A DNA stretch of 64,000 nt from Pseudomonadota bacterium (GTDB taxonomy: Bacteria > Pseudomonadota > Gammaproteobacteria > Burkholderiales > Methylophilaceae), in assembly GCA_029556915.1 (NCBI GenBank), contig JAKQIT010000111.1:159105-223104 (forward strand). The letters are read 5' to 3'. How positions within the stretch are numbered: position 1 is the first letter of the stretch; every line of letters begins with the position of its first letter. Under the pieces are notes generated by a model, which saw only the letters and a list, made by a program, of their open reading frames with translations, did no database searches and was not told the DNA's origin. This document shows positions 18,218 to 26,460 of this stretch, in pieces. Both the position numbers and the translations under genes were made by a program.

Positions 18218-18535
18218 ATGTCACAATTTAGCGTTTATCAAAACAAAAATAAGGCCACGCAAACGGCTTATCCATTGTTGCTCAACATTCAAAATGATTT
18301 GCTGGCTTCTATGCAAACCTGTGTTGTTGTGCCGCTTACATCGGTAAAAACGATGATGCACCAGCCCATGAATAAGCTCACCCCAATTTTAACTGTGCAA
18401 GGACAAGATTACTGCATGATGACGCCGCAACTAGCGGGGATTAACAAGCGTGAATTGGGTGCAGAAATTGAGGTTTTAACGGCTTACCAAAATGACATTA
18501 TTGCTGCCGTTGATTTTTTACTAAGCGGCGTTTGA
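18218..18535 (+). CDS. ccdB: CcdB-type toxin
   Basis: A 105-residue toxin of the CcdB/MazF fold that traps DNA gyrase. Family features: N-terminal QFSVYQNKNKATQTAYPLLLNIQNDLL, CVVVPL strand, and the C-terminal MMTPQLAGINKRELGAEI followed by a hydrophobic-glycine end (FLLSGV). It is chromosomal and complete. In many betaproteobacteria holA is next to proA; here ccdAB sits between them beside a dispersed repeat, suggesting acquisition. Confidence 0.85.
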   Translation: MSQFSVYQNKNKATQTAYPLLLNIQNDLLASMQTCVVVPLTSVKTMMHQPMNKLTPILTVQGQDYCMMTPQLAGINKRELGAEIEVLTAYQNDIIAAVDFLLSGV

Positions 18536-18608
18536 TACACGTATTACGATGCTGATTTGTTTTAATTCTGCACACAAAAACGTATAATCAAGCATGGACA
18601 AAAACACG

Positions 18609-19865
18609 ATGAACATTCAAACCTATATGCAAAATATTGGCATTGAAGCGCGCAAGGCTTCACGCTTTATGGCGAGTGCCGATACGATTCAAAAAAACAA
18701 CGCGTTGAACGCGATAGCCAAGGCGATTTTGCGTGAAAAAGACGCGCTGCTGACGGCTAATAAGCTCGATTTAGACGCTGCGCGAGCAAATGGCCTTGAG
18801 CCAGCAATGCTAGACCGTTTAGCGATTAGCGAAAAAACGATTGCGAGCATGGCCGAAGGTTTACAACAAATTGCCACCCTACCTGACCCCATTGGCGAAA
18901 TGAGCAATTTTAAATATCGCCCAAGCGGCATCCAAATTGGCCAAATGCGCGTGCCTTTAGGCGTGATTGGCATTATTTACGAAGCCCGTCCAAACGTGAC
19001 GGTAGATGCGGCTGGCTTGTGCATTAAGTCTGGCAATGCGGCGATTTTGCGCGGCGGTAGCGAGGCGATTCATTGCAACCAAGCGTTAGCTAAACTCGTG
19101 CATGAGGGTTTGCAAGCGGCTGGCTTGCCAAAAACTGCCGTGCAAGTGGTGGAAACCACTGACCGCGCAGCGGTAGGCGAGCTGATTACCATGAAGCAAT
19201 ATGTAGATGTGATTGTGCCACGCGGCGGAAAAGGTTTGATAGAGCGTATTAGTAATGATGCGCGCATTCCTGTCATCAAGCATTTAGATGGTAATTGCCA
19301 TGTGTATGTGGATGATGACGCGGATTTTGATAAAGCTTTGCGCATTTTGGAGAACAGCAAAACGCAGCGCTTGGGCACCTGCAACACAGCAGAATCACTT
19401 TTGATTGCCCGCTCAGTTGCCAAAGAAATGTTACCAAAATTGGCGGATATGCTGACAGGACACGGCATTGAAATTCGCGGTTGTGCGGAAACCTGTGCGC
19501 TTGTGAAACAAGCCAAACCAGCCACGGATGAAGACTATTACACCGAATATTTGGCGGCGATTATTTCATGCAAAGTGGTGAGCGGTTTGGATGAAGCGAT
19601 TGCGCACATCAACCAGCACTCTAGCCAACACACCGAGGCGATTGTGACGGAAAATTACACCAAAGCACGCCGCTTTTTGCGCGAGGTAGATTCTAGCTCG
19701 GTGATGGTGAACGCATCAACACGCTTTGCTGATGGCTTTGAATATGGTTTGGGAGCTGAAATTGGCATCTCAACCGACAAGCTGCACGCACGCGGCCCTG
19801 TGGGTTTAGAAGGGCTAACTTCGCTCAAATATGTGGTGCTGGGCGATGGGCATGTACGCGCATAA
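18609..19865 (+). CDS. proA: Glutamate-5-semialdehyde dehydrogenase (gamma-glutamyl phosphate reductase) ProA
   Basis: An NADPH enzyme of proline synthesis reducing gamma-glutamyl phosphate to the semialdehyde. The aldehyde dehydrogenase fold is evident: [20 protein letters not shown], the catalytic cysteine C258 in [10 protein letters not shown], and the C-terminal [24 protein letters not shown] at 18583-18588 predicts a start near 18595, past the first possible ATG (18594), so I take the ATG at 18609; the ATG at 18627 is also possible by alignment to E. coli. Adjacent to nadD as in many betaproteobacteria. Confidence 0.95.
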   Translation: MNIQTYMQNIGIEARKASRFMASADTIQKNNALNAIAKAILREKDALLTANKLDLDAARANGLEPAMLDRLAISEKTIASMAEGLQQIATLPDPIGEMSNFKYRPSGIQIGQMRVPLGVIGIIYEARPNVTVDAAGLCIKSGNAAILRGGSEAIHCNQALAKLVHEGLQAAGLPKTAVQVVETTDRAAVGELITMKQYVDVIVPRGGKGLIERISNDARIPVIKHLDGNCHVYVDDDADFDKALRILENSKTQRLGTCNTAESLLIARSVAKEMLPKLADMLTGHGIEIRGCAETCALVKQAKPATDEDYYTEYLAAIISCKVVSGLDEAIAHINQHSSQHTEAIVTENYTKARRFLREVDSSSVMVNASTRFADGFEYGLGAEIGISTDKLHARGPVGLEGLTSLKYVVLGDGHVRA

Positions 19866-19886
19866 ATATTAGCCTTTGCCATTTGT

Positions 19887-20531
19887 ATGCATACTATTGG
19901 CATCCTCGGTGGTACGTTTAACCCCATCCATTTTGGGCATTTGCGCATGGCGCAAGAACTGGCTGAATCACTCAGCTTAAACGAAGTGCGTTTTATCCCC
20001 TCTGCCAACCCACCACACAAGCCAGCACCACAAGTTTCTGCCGATCATCGTGCCGCCATGGTGCAGTTAGCCATTGCTAATAATCCACTTTTTAGCTTGG
20101 ATAACCGTGAGCTTTTGCGCGTAGGAAATTCGTACACTTATGACACTTTACGCAGTCTGCGCGATGAGCTTGGCATGCAGACCAGTATCACGTTAATGAT
20201 GGGTAATGACGCTTTTACAAAACTTAACACATGGCACCGCTGGGATGAACTTTTATCGCTATGCCATATTTGCTTGGTTGCGCGGCCTCAACTACCCAAT
20301 CAACCAAAAATAGGCTTACCTAAAACACTTGAAAGCTATTTGCAAGCGCATTACACTGAGCTTGGTGATGATTTAGCAAAGAACGCGTTTGGGCTGATTA
20401 CAATGCAGCATATTACCGCGCTAGACATTTCATCTACGGCGATACGAGAGGCGGTGAAAAATCAGCACTCCGTACGCTATTTGTTACCTGATGATGTGCT
20501 GAGTTATATGCAAGCGCACCAACTTTATTAA
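19887..20531 (+). CDS. nadD: Nicotinate-nucleotide adenylyltransferase NadD
   Basis: A 214-residue enzyme adenylating nicotinate mononucleotide on the way to NAD. The nucleotidyl-transferase signature GILGGTFNPIHFGHLRMA is at residues 4-21 and the C-terminal ISSTAIREAVK completes the ATP site. It follows proA by 21 bp. In many betaproteobacteria the next genes are rsfS and rlmH; they are absent here and a protease gene follows instead. Confidence 0.95.
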   Translation: MHTIGILGGTFNPIHFGHLRMAQELAESLSLNEVRFIPSANPPHKPAPQVSADHRAAMVQLAIANNPLFSLDNRELLRVGNSYTYDTLRSLRDELGMQTSITLMMGNDAFTKLNTWHRWDELLSLCHICLVARPQLPNQPKIGLPKTLESYLQAHYTELGDDLAKNAFGLITMQHITALDISSTAIREAVKNQHSVRYLLPDDVLSYMQAHQLY

Positions 20532-20551
20532 ACCATTATTTGAGGTTTTTG

Positions 20552-22129
20552 ATGATGCTAACACAAACTATTTCAAGAAAGTTTTCTGTTCTTTTAATCG
20601 CCTCACTCGCGCTAATCACCACGGCATGCGGCACAAACCCTGTCACCAAGAAAAAAGAAATTCAGTTTGTTTCACAAAACCAAGAAATTGAAATTGGTAA
20701 ACAAAATTACTCACCCGCGCGGCAATCGCAAGGTGGCGATTATATTATTGACCCCGAACTTACCGAATACGTGCAAGGCATTGGCAAACGCTTAGGCGCG
20801 GTGTCTGACCGCCCAGATTTACCTTATGAATTTGTTGTTTTAAATGACTCTGTGCCCAATGCTTGGGCCATGCCGGGCGGCAAAATAGCGTTTAACCGCG
20901 GCTTACTTTATGAGTTAAACAGTGAAGCCGAATTAGCAGCGGTGATGGGGCATGAAATTGTGCACGCGGCCGCACGCCATGGCGCAAAAAGCATGGAGCG
21001 CGGCGTATTTATGCAAGGTGCGATGATTGCCGTGGGTATTGGTGCGCAAAATAGCAACTATGGTAATTTAATTGTAGGCGGCGCGCAGCTTGGGGCAGCG
21101 CTCACCATGAGCAAATATGGGCGCGATGCCGAAAGTGAATCTGACCTTTATGGCATGCAATACATGAAAAAAGCAGGGTATGACCCAGCGGCGGCAGTGA
21201 CCTTGCAAGAAACTTTTGTGCGCTTAAGTGCAGACCGTAAAAGTAACTTTATTGATGGCTTATTTGCCAGCCACCCGCCCTCACAAGCCCGCGTAGATGC
21301 TAATAAAGTGACGCTAGCAAAAGTAGGCGCTGGTGGCGAATGGGGTAAAGAAGTCTATGCGCAAAAAACCGCTAAGTTAAGAAGCACCCAAGCCGCTTAT
21401 AAAGCTTATGACGATGGGGTTAAAGCACTGGTTGCAAAAGATACCGCAAAAGCCACCGCGCTTGCCAACCAAGCCATTAAAGGTGAGCCGCGCGAGGCGC
21501 GCTTTCAAGAGTTATTAGGCGATATTGCCTTAACCGAGAAAAAAACCGATGCAGCGCTCGCCTATTATGACAAAGCCATCAAACTACAGCCTGACTACTT
21601 TAAACCGCACGTGCAAAGCGGCATTGCTTTATATAATGCGGGCAAAAAAGCAGAAGCCGAGCCGTTTTTGAAACGCGCTAATGAATTGCTACCCACTGCG
21701 CCTGGCCACGCTTTGCTCGGCGCTATTGCTGAAGACCGAGGTGATATTGACGGCGCGCTAAAACATTATTCTGTGGCGGCAGGCTCAGATTCAGAATACG
21801 GCAAAGAAGCCAATGCCCGTGGCGTGCGTATTGATTTACCGCGCAACCCAAGCAAATACATACAATCTGGCGCAGTGGCAGATAACGCTGGCAATTTATT
21901 TGCTGTAGTGCAAAATAACACCAGCGTGCCTGTGGGTCGCGTGCAAGTGCGTGTGGTGAAATACGATGGCAAAACTGGCCGCGCCATTGCCCAAAGTGCA
22001 CCAATGACAATTTCAGGCGGCGTGGCACCGGGCAAACGCAACCAAATTGCCATTGGCGAAAAAGTAGCTACACCGCAAGAAGCACAACTTTACAAAGTGG
22101 TGGTAGAAGCGGCGGAAGTGGCGAAGTAA
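20552..22129 (+). CDS. M48 family metalloprotease lipoprotein with TPR repeats
   Basis: A 525-residue predicted lipoprotein: the hydrophobic signal ends in ITTAC, then GTNPVTKKKEIQFVS. The M48 peptidase domain has the zinc motif HEIVH (H134, E135, H138), preceded by NAWAMPGGKIAFNRGLL and followed by the third-ligand region RDAESESDLYGMQYM. The middle-to-C-terminal part (about 285-410) has tetratricopeptide-like repeats, for example ALAYYDKAIKLQPDYFKPHV. This resembles BepA/LoiP-type envelope proteases acting on misassembled outer-membrane proteins. The in-frame TTG at 20540 precedes TGAGG, which serves the ATG at 20552. Exact orthology to BepA is not claimed. Confidence 0.85.
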   Translation: MMLTQTISRKFSVLLIASLALITTACGTNPVTKKKEIQFVSQNQEIEIGKQNYSPARQSQGGDYIIDPELTEYVQGIGKRLGAVSDRPDLPYEFVVLNDSVPNAWAMPGGKIAFNRGLLYELNSEAELAAVMGHEIVHAAARHGAKSMERGVFMQGAMIAVGIGAQNSNYGNLIVGGAQLGAALTMSKYGRDAESESDLYGMQYMKKAGYDPAAAVTLQETFVRLSADRKSNFIDGLFASHPPSQARVDANKVTLAKVGAGGEWGKEVYAQKTAKLRSTQAAYKAYDDGVKALVAKDTAKATALANQAIKGEPREARFQELLGDIALTEKKTDAALAYYDKAIKLQPDYFKPHVQSGIALYNAGKKAEAEPFLKRANELLPTAPGHALLGAIAEDRGDIDGALKHYSVAAGSDSEYGKEANARGVRIDLPRNPSKYIQSGAVADNAGNLFAVVQNNTSVPVGRVQVRVVKYDGKTGRAIAQSAPMTISGGVAPGKRNQIAIGEKVATPQEAQLYKVVVEAAEVAK

Positions 22130-22150
22130 GCGGTGATAACAAATTGAATA

Positions 22151-22483
22151 ATGAAAAAGCAGATACGACCTGAAGATTACGAAGTTCGCCCATTTTTTAA
22201 AGTGATTGCTATTTTGCTGTTACTTTTTTTAGCCTACGTTTTTGTCATACAAAGCATCCCCTTATTTAATGCTACATCTATTCAGTCAGAAGTTTGCAAG
22301 TCGAGAAAAGGTAGGATTTTTTGTGAGCTTGGTAACTCCATAATTCAAGTTACTCCACCAAGTATTCAAGGTCCCCTTTTAGGAGTTTCTTACATTGTTT
22401 TTGCCACCTTTCTTGCTGGAATTGCAATTTTGACCATCAAATCAATCATTATTAAGCCTGCAAGTCCGCGTAAGGCGGATTAG
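22151..22483 (+). CDS. Unknown two-helix membrane protein ending inside a repeat
   Basis: A 110-residue protein with hydrophobic segments at about 15-35 and 77-97. The loop between them contains two cysteines (49 and 58) that could pair if it faces the periplasm. No recognised family. Its last codons and stop (A-D-stop) are made by the left arm of a hairpin repeat starting at 22474, so the C-terminus KPASPRKAD has probably been rewritten by the repeat. It follows the protease gene by 21 bp. Confidence 0.6.
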   Translation: MKKQIRPEDYEVRPFFKVIAILLLLFLAYVFVIQSIPLFNATSIQSEVCKSRKGRIFCELGNSIIQVTPPSIQGPLLGVSYIVFATFLAGIAILTIKSIIIKPASPRKAD

Positions 22484-22543
22484 CTTTCGTAATCCGCCGT
22501 ATAAAAATTTTACCTTCGGCGTATTACGTTGCACTAATACGCC
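22474..22543. repeat. Tandem pair of 9-bp hairpins
   Basis: GGCGGATTA / TAATCCGCC with a 7-nt loop (22474-22498), followed by GGCGTATTA / TAATACGCC with an 8-nt loop (22518-22543). The two stems differ by one compensated base pair. I recall GGCGGATTA...TAATCCGCC hairpins as common intergenic repeats in several proteobacteria. They could stabilise or terminate the upstream transcript, although no T-run follows immediately. Confidence 0.7.
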
Positions 22544-22605
22544 CTACATACTGAGCCAATTTTTTACATATATTTAATTGCTTTTTTAGCTCAAATTTAA
22601 CACAA

Positions 22606-22680
22606 CATCATTTCACCTTCTCGCTAAGCCTTATTCTATGCGGCTTGCAGAGGCATGAAATTCTCTCGGGCGATTTTTGT
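22606..22680 (+). repeat. Dispersed intergenic palindrome, copy 4
   Basis: Left part TCATTTCACCTTCTCGCTAA, loop TTATTCTATGC, right arm GGCTTGCAGAGG, tail TTCTCTCGGGCGAT. The loop is identical to that of copy 10, 24 kb away. It lies just upstream of the glycosidase gene, with copy 5 just downstream of it in the same orientation. Confidence 0.85.
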
Positions 22681-22765
22681 TGATTTCTAAACGTTTATCA
22701 AATTGCCAAATGTGCTGTACTATTGGTTAATTCTGCCGCTTTTTTTAACATTTGTGAGGTGCGCG

Positions 22766-23968
22766 ATGACCCTATTTAAAAGTTGTTTTATTAGCATTTT
22801 TATTTTATGTCAGCTTTTGCTTGGCAGTGCTTTTGCCGCCCCGTTGATTGGCGTGCATACAGAAAATATCAGCGCCATCAAAAACCTAAGCAGTAACGAA
22901 AGCGCATTGCGCCAGCTTGGGGCGCAGGTGATTCGCCTACCCGTGACTTGGCATTTGATGGAAGAGTCTCAAAAAGGCACGGTGCCTGAATGGTTTTGGC
23001 AAGAGTTGGATGCCGAGGTGGCCGCAAGCCGCGCCTTGAACGCCAAACTGATTATTACTTTTTCGCAAACGCCGTGCTGGGCTTCTTCTGACCCTAAAAA
23101 AAATTGCGAGAATCAAGACTGGAATGTGCTTTACCCACCTAAAAATATGCAAGATTATGCCGATGCGATTGGCTTGATGGCAAAGCGTTATCAAGGCCGC
23201 GTGTTGGCGTATGAGATTTGGAATGAGCCTAATCTGATTTATTTTTGGCATGGCCTGCCACCACGCACCACCAGAAACGATGAGTACGGCTCGTTTGTTA
23301 GCCTGAACGGCGCGGTGGAATATGCCAAAATGGTGGTAGCGGCTTACCGTGCGGTTAAATCTAACGACCCGCAAGCGGTTGTGTTGGCTGGCAGCATTGC
23401 CGGTGGTGATACGGATTTTTTAAGCGTGCTGTATCAAAATCCGCAATTTAAATATTCGTTTGATGCGATTTCAATGCATCCGTACACTTCTGAATACCCT
23501 GGCGACAACCCAAAAGGCACGCGCTTTGGGCCTAATGAATGCCCGCAGGGTGCTTTTTCTTATTGGTGCTCTTCGGTGAGCGTGCAAAGAATCCGCAAAA
23601 TATTGGATGCGAAAGGTCAGGCGAGCAAAAAAATCTGGTTTACCGAATTTGGCTTTAGCAGTAGCCGCAACTGGAACGGCTCAGAAAGCATCACGCCCGG
23701 CAAATATTCATCTGAACAAGGCCAAGCACTTTACCTGAAGCAAATGGCCGCGCTAATTAAAAAGTGGGGCTTTGTTCCGGTTGCCTGTTGGTATAACTTG
23801 CTGGATAGTGAGTTTCCTGAAACAACACCGTTGGATGAAAATAATCCGGATGCGTACTCGCATAGTCGAGAAGCGTTTTACGGGCTTTTTTATGCTGATC
23901 GCACCACGCTCAAGCCATCCGGCTACGCTTTTAAAAATGTTATTAAAGAGAATTCAAGAATACGATAA
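22766..23968 (+). CDS. Secreted clan-A glycoside hydrolase (GH39/GH5-like)
   Basis: A 400-residue exported enzyme. The signal peptide MTLFKSCFISIFILCQLLLG ends near AFA-APL. The TIM-barrel clan-A arrangement is visible: an acid/base glutamate E154 in YEIWNEPN and a nucleophile glutamate E294 in KKIWFTEFGFS. ISMHPYTSEYPG and the aromatic ACWYNLLDSE are typical substrate-cleft segments. The best resemblance from memory is to PslG-like/GH39 enzymes that trim exopolysaccharide, but substrate cannot be told. The frame runs upstream to 22703; the ATG at 22766 follows GTGAGG and gives a clean signal peptide. A single-gene unit bracketed by repeat copies 4 and 5. Confidence 0.8.
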   Translation: MTLFKSCFISIFILCQLLLGSAFAAPLIGVHTENISAIKNLSSNESALRQLGAQVIRLPVTWHLMEESQKGTVPEWFWQELDAEVAASRALNAKLIITFSQTPCWASSDPKKNCENQDWNVLYPPKNMQDYADAIGLMAKRYQGRVLAYEIWNEPNLIYFWHGLPPRTTRNDEYGSFVSLNGAVEYAKMVVAAYRAVKSNDPQAVVLAGSIAGGDTDFLSVLYQNPQFKYSFDAISMHPYTSEYPGDNPKGTRFGPNECPQGAFSYWCSSVSVQRIRKILDAKGQASKKIWFTEFGFSSSRNWNGSESITPGKYSSEQGQALYLKQMAALIKKWGFVPVACWYNLLDSEFPETTPLDENNPDAYSHSREAFYGLFYADRTTLKPSGYAFKNVIKENSRIR

Positions 23969-24022
23969 TTTAATCGCATTTTCTCATCAAATCTTTTGAC
24001 CTCTCCTTTACCAGTGCTTGGC

Positions 24023-24110
24023 ATCACCATTCTCGCTAAGTGCTAAAGCACTAAGTCGAATGCGAAACCCAGTCTCAGAGGAATAAAATTCTCTCGGGCG
24101 ATTGTTTGGC
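24023..24110 (+). repeat. Dispersed intergenic palindrome, copy 5 (divergent core)
   Basis: Outer parts match copies 3, 4, 6 and 7 (ATCACCATTCTCGCTAAG on the left, CAGAGGAATAAAATTCTCTC then GGGCGATTG on the right). The usual arms and loop are replaced by different sequence containing its own palindrome AGTGCT-AA-AGCACT at 24039-24052. It lies between the convergent glycosidase and bioD genes. Confidence 0.75.
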
Positions 24111-24126
24111 TTTTTTTGATGTTTTT

Positions 24127-24777
24127 TTAAAGGTTAAATTTGGCAGGTTTTTGCCACTTCACCACACTTAAACAAGGTGCTGAAATACGTTGTTTTAAGC
24201 TATCTAAATTTTCTGCAAACATCGGCATGTCAGGCTCAATCTGGTTGGCAACCCAACCTGCTAAAGTTAAACCGCGCGCTTGAATAGCATCCACCGTGAG
24301 TAGCGCATGGTTAATGCACCCCAGCCTGATACCGACCACCAAAATAACGGGTAACTGCAATTGCACCGCTAAATCTGCCAGTCTTTGGGTATCATTAAGC
24401 GGCACTAAAAATCCGCCTGCGCCTTCTACAATCACTACTTCAGCTAATTGGCTAAGTTGTTGATATGCCTCTTTAATCACATTTAACTGAATATTCACCC
24501 CCGCTTGCTGTGCCGCAATATGGGGCGCAATGGCTGGCGCAAAAGCATACGGGTTAATGAGGTTATGCACAGTTTGCACGTTGCTTGCCGCTTTGAGTGC
24601 TTGCACGTCATCATTGATTTGTTGCCCGTGCGCATCGGTATAACAGCCAGAGGCAATCGGCTTCATACCAATTGTTTTAAAGCCTGCCGCTACAAAGTGC
24701 CGAATCAACGCGCTGGCAATATAGGTTTTGCCTACATGGGTATCGGTGCCGATGATGAAATAGGATTGCGGTTTCAC
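24127..24777 (-). CDS. bioD: Dethiobiotin synthetase BioD
   Basis: A 216-residue ATP-dependent carboxylase closing the ureido ring of dethiobiotin. The P-loop is the N-terminal FIIGTDTHVGKTYIASAL; MKPIASGC is the diaminopelargonate/ATP segment and VIVEGAGGFLVPL is the third family motif. Last gene of the bioB-F-H-C-D operon, one base after bioC. The convergent end is marked by repeat copy 5. Confidence 0.95.
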   Translation of the reverse strand: MKPQSYFIIGTDTHVGKTYIASALIRHFVAAGFKTIGMKPIASGCYTDAHGQQINDDVQALKAASNVQTVHNLINPYAFAPAIAPHIAAQQAGVNIQLNVIKEAYQQLSQLAEVVIVEGAGGFLVPLNDTQRLADLAVQLQLPVILVVGIRLGCINHALLTVDAIQARGLTLAGWVANQIEPDMPMFAENLDSLKQRISAPCLSVVKWQKPAKFNL

Positions 24778-24778
24778 T

Positions 24779-25684
24779 TTACCTGTTTCTTGGCTTAAAA
24801 GTCACCGTTGACACGCCATCTTCAAGACCAGAATTATTTTTGGGCTTATCTTTGCCGCGCCACGCATGGCCATACACCACTTCAAAAGTGGCGGGCAGCT
24901 TGCCATCTCGCCTAAATCGCTCGTAATTTTCTTCAATTTTTTGCAAAAAACCGCGCCCTTGCAAGCCACGCGCACGGCCATCTGTGGCATTATGCGCGCC
25001 TATGCTTTTCAGGTCACGCATCACCCTTTTCACATCATCATAAGTCAGGGTAAAACGTTCCACATCCAACACAGGTGCGCTAAAACCAGCACGCACTAGC
25101 GCATCGCCAATATCGTGCATATCAATAAACCGGCTAATGCTGGTGGTGTTTTGTTGCGCGGTGGCCACGCGCAGCTCTTTGAGTGTATCTGGGCCAAAAG
25201 TGCTAAACATCAGCAAGCCTTCTGGCTGCAACACGCGATGAAACTCTTGCAAGGCTGCGTCTAAATCGTTACACCACTGAATAGCTAAGTTTGACCATAC
25301 CAGATTTACGCTAGCAGTAGCCAGTGGTAGCGCTTCAATATCCGCACAAATTAAGCCTTGCTTTTCACCGGAAAATAAGTTTTTAACCTGATTAACAAAA
25401 CCCATACTGGCACATACTTTACGCGTCTTTTGCAACATGGGCAGGGCAAAATCAAGCGAGACAACTTGCGCTTTTGGGTACTTTTTTTGCAGTGCTAAAC
25501 TCGCCATGCCCGTACCACAGCCTGCATCCAACACCACTTGCGGCTCAAGCTTCACCAAGTCTAAACGGCCAAGCATTTCATCGCGCACTTGCTTTTGCAA
25601 AATAGCGGCCGCATCGTAACTATCTGCCGCACGCCCGAAAGAAGCGCGCGCACGGGCTTTATCAATGTGGTAAATATCGTTCAT
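24779..25684 (-). CDS. bioC: Malonyl-ACP O-methyltransferase BioC
   Basis: A 301-residue SAM methyltransferase that caps malonyl-ACP so that fatty-acid synthesis can build the pimelate moiety. The N-terminal IDKARARASFGRAADSYDAA is the BioC signature, VVLDAGCGTGMASLALQ is the SAM site, and LVWSNLAIQWCNDLDAALQE is the conserved post-site. It lies with bioH, whose esterase removes the methyl cap, so the complete BioC-BioH pimelate route is encoded here. Confidence 0.93.
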   Translation of the reverse strand: MNDIYHIDKARARASFGRAADSYDAAAILQKQVRDEMLGRLDLVKLEPQVVLDAGCGTGMASLALQKKYPKAQVVSLDFALPMLQKTRKVCASMGFVNQVKNLFSGEKQGLICADIEALPLATASVNLVWSNLAIQWCNDLDAALQEFHRVLQPEGLLMFSTFGPDTLKELRVATAQQNTTSISRFIDMHDIGDALVRAGFSAPVLDVERFTLTYDDVKRVMRDLKSIGAHNATDGRARGLQGRGFLQKIEENYERFRRDGKLPATFEVVYGHAWRGKDKPKNNSGLEDGVSTVTFKPRNR

Positions 25685-25695
25685 TAAATGCGAAG

Positions 25696-26460
25696 TTAGG
25701 GTTCTAAAAACTGAACAATCGCCTCAACAAACTGCTCTTGATGCGATAAAAATGGCGCATGCGCTGAACCAGCCATAACGCGCAAAAAGCCTGCTGGTAA
25801 ATTCTGCATCATCCAATGTGCAGCTTGCACGGGGGCAAGGTTATCGCGGTCACCATGCACTAGCAGTGTAGGTTTGCGCAAATTGGGAATTTCTTCACGC
25901 AAATCCGTGTCGAGTAACACTTGCAAACTATGGCGAACCGCTTGCGTATTGGCTGCTGGGCGTTCTGCAAATTTGTCGCGCAAAACTTTTATGGTTTTGC
26001 GGGCATCTTTGGCGTTCATGCATTGCAGTGTGAGGTTTTGCTGCATGGTTTTTTTGTAATCGAGATTAAGACTAGTCGCAAAATCATCAAACACGCGTGG
26101 CTCTGTGCCGATTTGCCAATCTGGCTTATTCACAAAGCAAGGTGTTGCCGCCACCAGCACCATTCTACGCACCATATCGGGTTTATCGAGCGCTAGACGC
26201 ATCGCCACCTGCCCGCCGAGCGACCAGCCAAGTACATCGGCATGGGCTGGCAAAATCTCGGCCACTTCATCGGCCATTGCATACAGGTGATAAGGTTCTA
26301 TCGGGCGGCTGTTGCCATGTCCGGGTAAATCCACCAAGTGCAGCGTAAACAGCTTACTCAGCGGCTTAACTAAAGTTTGAAAAACGCCACCATGTGATCC
26401 CCAACCATGCAACATCACTAACGGCTGGCCTTGACCAATCACTTCAACATGTAAGCTCAC
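25696..26460 (-). CDS. bioH: Pimeloyl-ACP methyl ester esterase BioH
   Basis: A 254-residue alpha/beta hydrolase. MLHGWGSHGGVF provides the oxyanion region, the nucleophile serine is in VLGWSLGGQVAM, the acid is in LLVHGDRDNLAPV and the histidine is in GSAHAPFLSH. BioH cleaves the methyl ester of pimeloyl-ACP, ending chain elongation. It overlaps the bioF stop by ATGA-type coupling (26457-26460) and precedes bioC by 11 bp. Confidence 0.93.
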   Translation of the reverse strand: MSLHVEVIGQGQPLVMLHGWGSHGGVFQTLVKPLSKLFTLHLVDLPGHGNSRPIEPYHLYAMADEVAEILPAHADVLGWSLGGQVAMRLALDKPDMVRRMVLVAATPCFVNKPDWQIGTEPRVFDDFATSLNLDYKKTMQQNLTLQCMNAKDARKTIKVLRDKFAERPAANTQAVRHSLQVLLDTDLREEIPNLRKPTLLVHGDRDNLAPVQAAHWMMQNLPAGFLRVMAGSAHAPFLSHQEQFVEAIVQFLEP

